A stretch of 64,000 bases of DNA from Pontibacter ruber. Lineage in GTDB: Bacteria > Bacteroidota > Bacteroidia > Cytophagales > Hymenobacteraceae. The notes under the pieces are model-generated. The model had not been told where the DNA came from. It searched no databases and saw only the letters and a list, made by a program, of their open reading frames with translations. Below, one piece after another: positions 52,440-60,610 of the stretch; positions within the stretch are counted from its first letter, which is position 1; the number at the start of each line of letters is the position of its first letter. Where the stretch lies: the NCBI RefSeq assembly GCF_023630205.1, contig NZ_JALPRR010000002.1:236899-300898 (forward strand), read 5' to 3'. The position numbers and the translations under genes are program-made.

Positions 52440-52544
52440 AAGAGTAAAAATTAATAGTTATCAGTGTAAGTTTTGTTTTCATCCTGAAGGGAGGCATTGA
52501 TTGGGTTCGTTGATCACCCACCAAGCGCTTCCTTGTTTTCGGGT

Positions 52545-52587
52545 CAAAGGTCAGGAGGGAATGGCTCCGGAAAAATGACAAAAATCA
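52545..52587 (-). promoter_or_regulatory. Class II Crp/FNR-like promoter of the NO reductase gene
   Basis: On the minus strand: TGATTTTTGTCA (52587-52576), a 23-nt spacer, then GACCTTTG (52552-52545). The palindrome, extended to AATGA-N6-TCATT, is centred 36.5 nt before the last G. Start site expected near 52540, leaving a leader of about 100 nt. Confidence 0.65.
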
Positions 52588-52632
52588 TTAATAAAAGATT
52601 TTAGGGTCTTTTAATATTGATCTTTGTCGCTT

Positions 52633-52640
52633 TACCTTTG
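52633..52640 (+). promoter_or_regulatory. -7 element of the nadAB promoter
   Basis: TACCTTTG is a perfect TAnnTTTG match about 50 bases before the nadA ATG. A T-rich stretch about 20 bases upstream may act as the -33 element. Its place shows that GTG 52640 is not the start codon. Confidence 0.45.
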
Positions 52641-52690
52641 TGAGGCAGGTAGCAGGTGTGTTGCCTATAGATAAAACCTACTTTTTAGTT

Positions 52691-53734
52691 ATGCCTATCA
52701 CACAAGTAAAGAGCAACTTTCTGGAGAAATTCATGATCATGAACCCGTATGCCGATCCGGCAGAGGAGGCGTCGGTGCAACAAATGGTGGAAGAAATACG
52801 CGAGCTGAAGCGGGAGAAGAACGCTGTCATCCTTTCGCACTTTTACATGGCGCCCGAGCTGCAGGTAAAGCACACGGACGGCGGCATTGCCGATTTTGTA
52901 GGCGACTCGCTGGGCCTGAGTGTGGCTGCTAAAAGCGTGGAGGCAGCCAACATTGTTTTCTGTGGCGTCAGGTTCATGGCAGAGACGGCCAAGATCCTGA
53001 ACCCAGGCAAACAGGTGCTGCTGCCCAGTTTTGAGGCCGGTTGCTCGCTTGCCGAAAGTATAACCGGAGCCGATGTGCGCAAACTGAAAGCGCAGTACCC
53101 GGGCGTGCCGGTGGTGGCCTATATCAACACCTACGCCGAGACCAAAGCCGAAGCCGACATCTGCTGCACCTCCCGCAACGCCCTCGACATTGCCCGCTCG
53201 TTCGAAGGCGACCGGCTGATCTTTTTGCCGGACCTGTTTATGGGCCGAAACCTGCAAACCCGCATCAAAGCCGAAACAGGCAAGGAGCTTATACTTTGGG
53301 AGGGCAAATGCGAGGTACACGAGCAGTTCACATCGCAGCGCATCAATGGCCTGAAGATGATGTACCCCGAGGCGCAGGTGCTTGTGCACTGGGAGGTACC
53401 GGACAATACCGTAGCCGACGCCCTGACCGGAACAGGCGGCGTAGTGGGCAGCACATCCGACATCATCCGGTTTGTGGGCGAGAGCCAGACTAGGCAGTTT
53501 ATACTTGGTTCGGAGTGCGACCTTGGCGCTACGCTGCGCGGGCTGTATCCGGAGAAAGAGTTTGTGGTGCCCTGCATCAAATGCCCGCACATGAAGCAGA
53601 TTTCGCTGCAACGTACCCTGGAGGCACTGCGCGCAATCGGTACGGAAGCGGAGCGTAATTTTGAAATGACAATAGAGGAAGAAATACGCCGGAAAGCGCT
53701 GGTGCCCATTGAGCGCATGCTGGCCTTTGCTTAA
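52691..53734 (+). CDS. nadA: Quinolinate synthase
   Basis: 347 residues from ATG 52691; an upstream GTG (52640) overlaps the promoter element. NadA condenses iminoaspartate with dihydroxyacetone phosphate to quinolinate, using a [4Fe-4S] cluster. The triplicated fold shows AVILSHFYMAPELQ, FVGDSLGLSVAA, cluster Cys candidates in VFCGVRFMAETAKIL, FILGSECDLGATLRGLYP and VPCIKCPHMKQISLQ, and LPSFEAGCSLAESI with the substrate-site residues. It is 17 bases upstream of nadB, and the pair makes quinolinate for NAD synthesis. No nadC follows in the window. Note TATACTT codons within the gene (ATA CTT, Ile-Leu). Confidence 0.95.
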   Translation: MPITQVKSNFLEKFMIMNPYADPAEEASVQQMVEEIRELKREKNAVILSHFYMAPELQVKHTDGGIADFVGDSLGLSVAAKSVEAANIVFCGVRFMAETAKILNPGKQVLLPSFEAGCSLAESITGADVRKLKAQYPGVPVVAYINTYAETKAEADICCTSRNALDIARSFEGDRLIFLPDLFMGRNLQTRIKAETGKELILWEGKCEVHEQFTSQRINGLKMMYPEAQVLVHWEVPDNTVADALTGTGGVVGSTSDIIRFVGESQTRQFILGSECDLGATLRGLYPEKEFVVPCIKCPHMKQISLQRTLEALRAIGTEAERNFEMTIEEEIRRKALVPIERMLAFA

Positions 53735-53751
53735 CGTATAAACTGCCAGGT

Positions 53752-55287
53752 ATGACGCTGAAGTATGACTTCGTTGTTTTAGGCAGCGGCATTGCCGGTC
53801 TAACTTTTGCCCTGCATGCCGCTACGTACGGTACGGTGGCCGTGGTGTGCAAAGCCGGTGCCACAGAAACCAACACCGCCTACGCCCAGGGAGGTATAGC
53901 CGCCGTGCTGGGCGCTTACGACTCGTTTGAACAGCACGTGCAGGATACCCTGACAGCCGGTGCCGGACTGTGCAACGAAGCGGCTGTCCGCTACATGGTA
54001 GAGCAGGCGCCACAAGCCATCGGGTGGTTGCAGGCGCAGGGTGTTTTGTTTGACAAAAGCGACAGCCGGCAACTGGCATTGGGCCTGGAAGGCGGCCACA
54101 GCCGGCACCGCATTGCCCACGTGAAAGACCATACCGGCCTGAGCATACAACAGGTGCTGGTGCAGGCAGCGCGGCATCAACCTAACATTACCTTACTGGA
54201 GCACCACCTAGGAATTGACCTGCTCACAGAAAACCAGGTATGTTATGGGGTGGAGGTGTTGGATTTGAAAAATGGCGCCATCAAAACCATACTTGCCGGA
54301 GCTGTTGCATTGGCCACAGGCGGATCGGGCAGGGTATACCAGCACACCACCAACCCGGCCATCGCCACCGGCGACGGACTGGCCATGGCCTGCCGGGCAG
54401 ATGCGGAGGTGACTAACATGGAATTCTTCCAGTTCCATCCAACAGCCCTTTACGAGCCTGGCGCAAAAGATACGTTTCTGGTCAGCGAAGCCTTGCGCGG
54501 AGCCGGCGCTGAACTGGTACTACCAGACGGCAACCGATTTATGCACCGCCATCACCCCCTAGGCTCCCTGGCTCCCCGCGATGTAGTGGCCCGTGCTGTG
54601 TACGAGCAAATGCAGCTGCTTAACAGCCCCTGTCTATACCTGGATGCACGCCACCTGCCAAAAGGTAAGGTGCAAAAGCAATTTCCGTTTATTACTACCA
54701 AGTGCAAAAGTATAGGCATCGATCCTGTTAATGACTTGATCCCAGTGGTTCCTGCAGCGCATTACCAGTGCGGCGGCCTTCAGACAGACCTGCACGGGCA
54801 GACCTCCCTAGCACGGTTGTATGCCATCGGGGAAGTAGCCTGCACCGGCGTGCACGGCGCCAACCGGCTGGCCAGCAATTCACTGCTGGAAGGTGTGGTG
54901 TTTGGCAAAAGTGCTGCAGTACATGCGGTTAGATTGCCAAAAGGTGTATCATACTTGCCAGACAATCAGGAAAGTATAACGAGTGAAAGTATACCTGCTG
55001 CAATGCGAACAGCAGCAAGTATAAAACAGCAGTTGCAGCACCTGATGTGGGAACATGCCGGAATTGTGCGTACCGTACAGGGGCTGCAACAGGCCATCAG
55101 ACGGGTAGAAGCGCTTAAGCAGCAACTGCAACCCACCCATAATTTGGCCCCTACGTGCCAAGGTAGGATAGAAACCAAAAACCTGCTCACGGTGGCTGAG
55201 ATCATCCTGAAGGCCTGCCTGAGCAGAACTGAAAGTATAGGCGGCCACTACATGGAACAGGTCCCTGAGCTTACCTTGTCGCATTAG
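53752..55287 (+). CDS. nadB: L-aspartate oxidase
   Basis: 511 residues. Flavoenzyme that oxidises L-aspartate to iminoaspartate, the substrate of NadA. Seen: DFVVLGSGIAGLTFALHAA (FAD fold), TNTAYAQGGIAAVLG, LALGLEGGHSRHRIAHVKD with active-site residues, TGGSGRVYQHTTNPAIATGDG, FFQFHPTALYEPG, and AAHYQCGG and GEVACTGVHGANRLASNSLLEG near the end of the catalytic part, then the C-terminal helical domain. Second gene of the nadAB operon. Five AGT-ATA (Ser-Ile) codon pairs, each inside AAGTATA, occur in its last third, a cluster noted in the findings. Confidence 0.95.
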   Translation: MTLKYDFVVLGSGIAGLTFALHAATYGTVAVVCKAGATETNTAYAQGGIAAVLGAYDSFEQHVQDTLTAGAGLCNEAAVRYMVEQAPQAIGWLQAQGVLFDKSDSRQLALGLEGGHSRHRIAHVKDHTGLSIQQVLVQAARHQPNITLLEHHLGIDLLTENQVCYGVEVLDLKNGAIKTILAGAVALATGGSGRVYQHTTNPAIATGDGLAMACRADAEVTNMEFFQFHPTALYEPGAKDTFLVSEALRGAGAELVLPDGNRFMHRHHPLGSLAPRDVVARAVYEQMQLLNSPCLYLDARHLPKGKVQKQFPFITTKCKSIGIDPVNDLIPVVPAAHYQCGGLQTDLHGQTSLARLYAIGEVACTGVHGANRLASNSLLEGVVFGKSAAVHAVRLPKGVSYLPDNQESITSESIPAAMRTAASIKQQLQHLMWEHAGIVRTVQGLQQAIRRVEALKQQLQPTHNLAPTCQGRIETKNLLTVAEIILKACLSRTESIGGHYMEQVPELTLSH

Positions 55288-55477
55288 CACACTCACAGAC
55301 AAAGCTTTTTGCCGGAAGTAGCCGTTTTTATACTTCTTCGTATAGAGAGAAAAACTTTTTTACAGCGATACAGCCATTCGTATACTTTTCAGATACAGGC
55401 TGTTCAGGAGCCGGCCGGCCATTTCATCCGTCGATTCTTTGCCTGTAATCTAAAGGTAACTATCTTTATAAAAAACA

Positions 55478-57028
55478 TTGCCCTTGAAAGAACACTCCCA
55501 CAACCCAAACCATACCGTTGACGAAAAGTCGCTGCTGCAGGCCATTATCGAAACCGCACTGGATGGTATCATCACCATCGACCGCTATGGCATCATTGAA
55601 ACCGTAAACCCGGCTGCTGCAAAGATCTTTGGCTACTCTCCAGAAGAGATGATCGGCAACAACGTGAACATGCTCATGCCGGAGCCTGACCACAGCCTGC
55701 ACGATACCTACATCCACAACTATCATCGTACGGGCGTCGGGCAGATCATCGGGAAAGGGCGTGAAGTGCTTGGCAAAAAGAAGGACGGCACTGTTTTCCC
55801 GTTCATGCTTGGTGTCAGCGAAGCTACCGTGCAGGGGAAGCAGATCTTCACCGGACTTGTGCACGATATTTCGGAGCTGAAGAAGACGGAGGCCGCCCTG
55901 CGCGAAAGTGAGAGCCAGATCAATTCCATCATCCAGACCGCAGTAGACGGCATCATCACCATCGATATGCGGGGCATCATTGAGATGGTGAATCCCTCGG
56001 CTGCAAAGTTGTTCGGCTACACAGAAGATGAGCTGCTCGGTCAGAAGATCAACCTGCTGATGCCAGAGCCGGACCGCAGCCTGCACGACAACTACATGCA
56101 CCACTACCACGAGACTGGCGAAAAACGCATCATCGGGATCGGGCGTGAAGTAACGGGCCTGAAAAAGGACGGCACTATTTTTCCGCTTTTCCTGAGCATA
56201 AGCGAAGTGTTGCTGGCAAAACGCAAAGTATACACCGGCTTTATACACGACATTACCCAGCAGAAGCTGAGCGAGGAGCGCCTGCGCCGCTATGCTGCCG
56301 AACTGGAGCGCAGCAACCGCGAGTTGCAGGACTTTGCTTATGTATCGTCGCACGATTTGCAGGAGCCGCTACGCAAGATACAGGCCTTCGGCGACAGGCT
56401 CAAAACCAAGGAGTACGAGCACCTGAGCGAACAAGGCAAGGATTACGTGGACCGTATGCTGAATGCTGCCTCCCGTATGCAGAACCTCATCAACGATCTG
56501 CTGGAGTTTTCGCGCGTTACTTCCAAGTCCAAGCCGTTCGTAAAAGTTGATCTGAACAACATCCTGAAGGAAGTGCTGTCGGACCTGGAGATCATGATCG
56601 AGAAAACAGGTGCTGAGATCAAGCACTCTGAGCTGCCGGTAATCGATGCGGAACCAACCCAGATGCGCCAACTGTTTCAGAATCTGATCAGTAATGCCAT
56701 TAAGTTCCGGAAGGAAAATGAGAAGCCGGTGATCAATATTTTTGCAAAACACCTGCAGTTAAAAGCGCACCTGACCGGCACGCCGGGCGATGAACTGATC
56801 GAGCTGCACTTTGAAGACAACGGCATAGGTTTCGACGAAAAGTACCTGGACCGTATCTTCAACATCTTCCAAAGGCTGGAAGGTCAGAAGTATGAAGGCT
56901 CCGGCATCGGCCTTGCCATCTGCCGGAAAATTGCCATCCGCCACGGCGGCGACATTACGGCCAGAAGCCAGACGGGCATAGGCACCCGTTTTATCGTAAC
57001 ATTAGCAACAAAGCACATTCAGGAGTAA
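55478..57028 (+). CDS. Sensor histidine kinase with two FixL-like PAS domains
   Basis: 516 residues, soluble. The frame opens at a TAA at 55469-55471, so it must start at TTG 55478 or TTG 55484; the first ATG would remove half of PAS1. Two PAS domains (about 18-130 and 145-258) share the FixL-type block LMPEPDxSLHDxY ... IIGxGREVxGxKKDG. His 75 and Arg 95, and His 203 and Arg 223, keep the 20-residue spacing of the FixL heme ligand and its distal Arg, so heme-based O2 or NO sensing is possible but untested. A HisKA domain (YVSSHDLQEPLRKI, His 292) and a HATPase domain (ISNAIKFRKENEKP, DNGIGFDE, GSGIGLAICRKI) follow. Likely partner: the REC gene 10 bases downstream. Confidence 0.88.
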   Translation: MPLKEHSHNPNHTVDEKSLLQAIIETALDGIITIDRYGIIETVNPAAAKIFGYSPEEMIGNNVNMLMPEPDHSLHDTYIHNYHRTGVGQIIGKGREVLGKKKDGTVFPFMLGVSEATVQGKQIFTGLVHDISELKKTEAALRESESQINSIIQTAVDGIITIDMRGIIEMVNPSAAKLFGYTEDELLGQKINLLMPEPDRSLHDNYMHHYHETGEKRIIGIGREVTGLKKDGTIFPLFLSISEVLLAKRKVYTGFIHDITQQKLSEERLRRYAAELERSNRELQDFAYVSSHDLQEPLRKIQAFGDRLKTKEYEHLSEQGKDYVDRMLNAASRMQNLINDLLEFSRVTSKSKPFVKVDLNNILKEVLSDLEIMIEKTGAEIKHSELPVIDAEPTQMRQLFQNLISNAIKFRKENEKPVINIFAKHLQLKAHLTGTPGDELIELHFEDNGIGFDEKYLDRIFNIFQRLEGQKYEGSGIGLAICRKIAIRHGGDITARSQTGIGTRFIVTLATKHIQE

Positions 57029-57038
57029 ACATTAGATC

Positions 57039-57488
57039 ATGACCCAAAATAAAAGACCCATTGTCATACTTATTGCCGATGACGATGCAGAGGACCGGAT
57101 GCTGGTAAAAGAGGCGCTGCAGGAAAGCAGGCTTACCAACCATATACAGTTTGTAGAGAACGGGGAAGAACTGGTAGACTACCTACATAACCGCGGCAAA
57201 TTTGCGGATAAAGAACAGTATCCGACTCCAGGCCTGATCCTGCTGGACCTGAACATGCCTAAAAAAGATGGCCGCGAGGCCCTGAAGGAAATAAAGTCAG
57301 ACGATCACCTGCGAGTAATTCCGGTAGTGGTACTGACCACGTCCAAAGCCGAAGAAGACATACTCCGCACCTACGACCTGGGTGTAAGCTCTTTCATCAC
57401 CAAGCCGGTTACGTTCGCATCGCTGGTAGACGTGATGAAGACCCTGAGCAAATACTGGTTCGAAATAGTAGAACTTCCAAAACCTTGA
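57039..57488 (+). CDS. Single-domain response regulator (Rcp1-like)
   Basis: 149 residues: one receiver domain and no output domain. Acidic pocket in LIADDDAEDRM, phosphoacceptor Asp in LILLDLNMPKKDG, Thr in VVLTTSKAEED and Lys in FITKPVTF. The insertion around NRGKFADKEQYPTPG is typical of Rcp1-type regulators paired with PAS or phytochrome kinases. It starts 10 bases after the upstream kinase and so is likely phosphorylated by it; as a single-domain protein it may pass the phosphate on or act by protein contact. Confidence 0.92.
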   Translation: MTQNKRPIVILIADDDAEDRMLVKEALQESRLTNHIQFVENGEELVDYLHNRGKFADKEQYPTPGLILLDLNMPKKDGREALKEIKSDDHLRVIPVVVLTTSKAEEDILRTYDLGVSSFITKPVTFASLVDVMKTLSKYWFEIVELPKP

Positions 57489-57489
57489 A

Positions 57490-57675
57490 TGTTAGATAGG
57501 TAGAGAGTTAGAGAAGTAAAGAGTTAAACATTGAAAAGTGGTGCAGGAAACAGTAGCTATACTTTCTTCTAAAGTATAAAACCCTCTTTTTGAATCCCTC
57601 TCTAACCCCCAAACTCTTTACCTTTTTACTTTTCTAACTTTCTAACTTTCTAACTCCCAAACTCTCTAACTCCCC
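57490..57675. repeat. Pyrimidine-rich tandem repeat with inverted counterpart
   Basis: 186-bp gap in the two-component cluster. The right half repeats units such as TTTCTAAC and AACTCTC; the left half has the complementary GTTAGAGAAG and AGAGAGTTAG pieces, so the transcript could fold into a long imperfect hairpin. An inverted heptamer pair (TATACTTT 57558-57565, AAAGTATA 57571-57578) lies at the centre. Confidence 0.55.
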
Positions 57676-57678
57676 AAT

Positions 57679-58905
57679 ATGGCCGATAAGATACGAGTAC
57701 TTCTGGTCGATGACGATGAGGATGATTACATCATCACAAAAGATATCATGCACGATATCACCGGGCGGAATTATATTCTGGACTGGACCTCGTCGTTTAA
57801 CGAAGCACTGGAGCTTATCCGGCAAATGAAGCATGACGTGTACCTGGTCGACTTCCGGCTGGGTGCACACGATGGCCTGGAGTTGATCGCACAGGCAGTG
57901 GCAGAAGGCTATACGGCCCCTTTTATACTTTTAACCGGTCAGAGCGACCGGGAAACAGACGAAAAAGCCATGCGCGTTGGGGCCATGGATTACCTGGTAA
58001 AAGGTACTTTCACGCCCTTCGATCTGGAACGCTCTATCCGCTACAGCCTGGAGCATGCCAAAAGCCTGACCGAGATCCAGAAGCTGAACGAGGAACTGGA
58101 AGCACGCGTGCAGGAGCGTACCCGGGAGCTGGGCGAGGCCATCCGCAAGCTCGAACATTCCAACAAAAGCCTGAAAGCCGCTCAGCGCGAAATACAAAAG
58201 GCCCTGAGCAAGGAGAAGGAACTGCACGAGCTCAAATCCCGTTTCGTTACCATTGCCTCGCACGAGTTTCGTACGCCGCTGAGCACGGTGCTTTCTTCGG
58301 CCTCGCTTATCGGCAAGTATAAATCTGCTGAGGATGATGATAAACGGCTGAAACACGTTGACCGTATAAAGTCTGCTGTCAGCAACCTGACCTCCATCCT
58401 GAATGATTTTCTTTCCATCAGCCGTATGGAAGAGGGTAAGATCTATAACGTGCCGACCACGTTTGATCTGGTAACGTTTGCCGAAGAAGTCACCGATGAA
58501 CTGCAGGGCTTTTTGAAAGATGGCCAGCAGATCAGGTACCGGCACATCGGCGATCAGGTAACAGTAAACCTGGACAAGCAGCTCCTGAAGAATATACTTT
58601 TTAACCTGCTCTCTAACAGCAGCAAATACTCGGGCGAGGACAAAACCATCTCCTTTACCACAGAGATTACAGAAGAAATTATTAACATTACTGTTCAGGA
58701 CGAAGGCATCGGCATACCGAAAGCCGATCAGGGGCATTTGTTTTCGCCATTTTTCCGGGCTCAGAACGTAACCAACATTCAGGGTACAGGCCTGGGACTG
58801 AACATCGTTAAAAGATACGTCGAGATCATGGGTGGTACAATAAGCTACCAGAGTGAGCTCGGCGAAGGCACCACATTCACCATTACTTTTCCTAAAACAG
58901 TTTAG
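57679..58905 (+). CDS. Hybrid REC-histidine kinase
   Basis: 408 residues. An N-terminal receiver domain (VLLVDDDEDDYIITKDIM, phosphoacceptor Asp in VYLVDFRLGAHDG, LLTGQSDRETDE, MDYLVKGTF; Lys of the usual KP pair is present but Pro is replaced) is joined by a coiled coil (about 135-185) to a HisKA domain (VTIASHEFRTPLSTVLSS) and HATPase domain (NLLSNSSKYSGEDKTI, DEGIGIPKADQG, GTGLGLNIVKRYVEIMGG). It takes input through its REC domain rather than a ligand-binding domain, so it can serve as the middle of a phosphorelay between the PAS kinase and the regulator 2 bases downstream. Confidence 0.9.
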   Translation: MADKIRVLLVDDDEDDYIITKDIMHDITGRNYILDWTSSFNEALELIRQMKHDVYLVDFRLGAHDGLELIAQAVAEGYTAPFILLTGQSDRETDEKAMRVGAMDYLVKGTFTPFDLERSIRYSLEHAKSLTEIQKLNEELEARVQERTRELGEAIRKLEHSNKSLKAAQREIQKALSKEKELHELKSRFVTIASHEFRTPLSTVLSSASLIGKYKSAEDDDKRLKHVDRIKSAVSNLTSILNDFLSISRMEEGKIYNVPTTFDLVTFAEEVTDELQGFLKDGQQIRYRHIGDQVTVNLDKQLLKNILFNLLSNSSKYSGEDKTISFTTEITEEIINITVQDEGIGIPKADQGHLFSPFFRAQNVTNIQGTGLGLNIVKRYVEIMGGTISYQSELGEGTTFTITFPKTV

Positions 58906-58907
58906 GC

Positions 58908-59969
58908 ATGAAAAAGATACTGCTGATCGAAGATAATCAGGAAATACGGGAGAACACCGCGGAGATACTCTCGCTTGCAAACTACCAGGTGGTAGAAGCC
59001 GAGAATGGAAAAGTAGGAGTGGAGCTGGCCAAAGCAGAGCAGCCGGACCTGATCATCTGCGACATTATGATGCCGCAGCTCGATGGCTATGGCGTACTGC
59101 ACATGCTTGGCAAGAACCCGGCAACCTCTAGCATTCCGTTCATCTTCCTGACTGCGAAATCAGAGAAAGACGATTTCCGTAAAGGCATGAACCTGGGCGC
59201 CGACGATTACCTAACCAAGCCGTTCGACGACCTGGAGCTGCTGGACGCGGTGGAAATGCGCCTGAAAAAGAACGAGATCCTGAAGGCCGAATTCAGCAAG
59301 ACCGTGGAGGGATTGGATAACTTTATCCAGGAGGCAAAGGGGATGGAAGACCTCAACAAGCTTATCTCGGATAACCGCAAAGTGACGGTTTTTAAAAAGA
59401 AGCATAACCTGTTTCTGGAAGGCAATTACCCTAACGCGTTATACTTCCTGAGCAAAGGCAAGATCAAAACGTTCAAGTCGAATGAGGAGGGGCGGGAGTA
59501 TATTACCGGCCTGTACAAAGACGGTGACTTTATCGGGTACCTGGATCTGATGGAGGAGAAACAATACCGCGAATCGGCGCAGGCCCTGGAAGATTCGGAA
59601 GTATACATCATCCCGAAGGACGACTTTTTCTCGCTGCTCTACTACAACCGCGATATTGCCAACAAATTCATCAAGATCCTGTCGGATAACCTGGCCGACC
59701 GCGAAGAGCGCCTGCTGAAACTGGCCTACAACTCGGTGCGCAAACGTGTAGCCGAAGCCCTGCTGCTAGTAGAAAAGCAGTTTAAGCAGACCGAAGGCGG
59801 CAAGCCTCAGATCTCCATTTCCCGCGAAGACCTGGCAAGTATAGTGGGCTCTTCCAAAGAAGCCGTGATCCGTACCCTGGCCGACTTTAAAGACGAAAAG
59901 CTGATCGACTCCAAAGGCAGCAAGATCACTATCCTGAACCTGGACAAGCTCGCCCGCATGCGGAATTAA
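58908..59969 (+). CDS. REC-cNMP-Crp/FNR transcription regulator
   Basis: 353 residues, three parts: a receiver domain (ILLIEDNQEIRENTAEIL, Asp in LIICDIMMPQLDGYG, FLTAKSEKDD, DDYLTKPFDD), a cyclic-nucleotide-binding-like beta-roll (about 150-270, LFLEGNYPNALYFLSKGKIK ... GDFIGYLDLM), and a Crp-type winged helix (QISISREDLASIVGSSKEAVIRTLADF). The recognition helix keeps the Glu and Arg that Crp uses to read the TGA core (SKEAVIR, aligned to SRETVGR). It starts two bases after the hybrid kinase stop. It is the natural candidate for binding the TGA-N6-TCA sites at hemN, the NO reductase gene and hemA. Confidence 0.9.
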   Translation: MKKILLIEDNQEIRENTAEILSLANYQVVEAENGKVGVELAKAEQPDLIICDIMMPQLDGYGVLHMLGKNPATSSIPFIFLTAKSEKDDFRKGMNLGADDYLTKPFDDLELLDAVEMRLKKNEILKAEFSKTVEGLDNFIQEAKGMEDLNKLISDNRKVTVFKKKHNLFLEGNYPNALYFLSKGKIKTFKSNEEGREYITGLYKDGDFIGYLDLMEEKQYRESAQALEDSEVYIIPKDDFFSLLYYNRDIANKFIKILSDNLADREERLLKLAYNSVRKRVAEALLLVEKQFKQTEGGKPQISISREDLASIVGSSKEAVIRTLADFKDEKLIDSKGSKITILNLDKLARMRN

Positions 59970-60300
59970 GGTTGTCAGAATCAGGATCTACAGGATTAAA
60001 AGATTGGCAGGATTTTACTCACCCAGTACCAAAGCTACTGGCGCGAATATCTGATTCGTGACAAGCCTATAAGGTTGAGTCTCTGACTCAACTGGCCCGG
60101 AGGGCCTACACTATAGCTCGTTACGAGCGAGGACGCTCGCGCCATCTGAAAGTATATCCAGCTACTGCAAAAGAAGAAATTCCCCTCTCGGGAGGGATAG
60201 GGGTGTGTTTATACTTTAGTTGAAACAAATATCTCCTTTTGTAGCAACGCCGTATCATGCCGCAAGTTTAGCGTCAGCGCAACTTGTGGCTGCACATGAG

Positions 60301-60357
60301 GCCAGTTTGTAACTGGCGTGTTTCTCACAATTCTACTTTCGCCAGTTACAAACTGGC
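60301..60357. repeat. Nested palindromes (GCCAGTTTGTAACTGGCG)
   Basis: The 18-mer at 60301-60318 is repeated in perfect inverted form at 60340-60357, and each arm is itself nearly palindromic (GCCAGTT ... AACTGGC). A third related arm pair lies at 60370-60399. Strong hairpin or cruciform potential. Confidence 0.65.
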
Positions 60358-60545
60358 GCCATTCTCAACCACCAGTTACCGCTACGCTCAAACTGGCGGT
60401 ATGTAAGGGGTATAGCTCCCTCTCCTGTTTTAGGGGTAGGGTCCTCTTTAAGAGGAGAGGGTTGGGGTGAGGTCATATCAACTCGTAACTCAGAACCCAC
60501 GACTCAGAGACTCCTGTAGTTAGTGATATTAATCCTGAGCGAAAG

Positions 60546-60588
60546 TGACAATAGTCATATTTTCGAGTCGCAGATTTTGAGAACTTTG
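60546..60588 (+). promoter_or_regulatory. Class II Crp/FNR-like promoter of hemA
   Basis: TGACAATAGTCA (60546-60557), a 23-nt spacer and GAACTTTG (60581-60588) as -7 element. The centre is 36.5 nt before the last G, as at hemN and the NO reductase gene. Start site expected near 60593, about 18 bases before the ATG. Confidence 0.65.
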
Positions 60589-60610
60589 CATTGTAACCTG
60601 AGAGAAGAAA

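Larger units (their letters stand above)
59970..60610. repeat. 641-bp repeat-rich gap before hemA
   Basis: From left to right: an AGGAT-rich repeat (CAGGATCTACAGGATT ... GGCAGGATTTT, 59983-60015) of a type common in Bacteroidota; the inverted copy of the 11748-11804 repeat at 60086-60145; a CCCCTCTCGGGAGGGATAGGGG unit in two near copies (60183 and 60418 regions); the palindromes at 60301-60357; and, at the right end, the hemA promoter. No gene is seen. Confidence 0.6.

Noticed and set aside
52640..52690. GTG start 17 codons upstream for nadA
   Set aside because: It overlaps the TACCTTTG promoter element; the ATG at 52691 gives a normal N-terminus.
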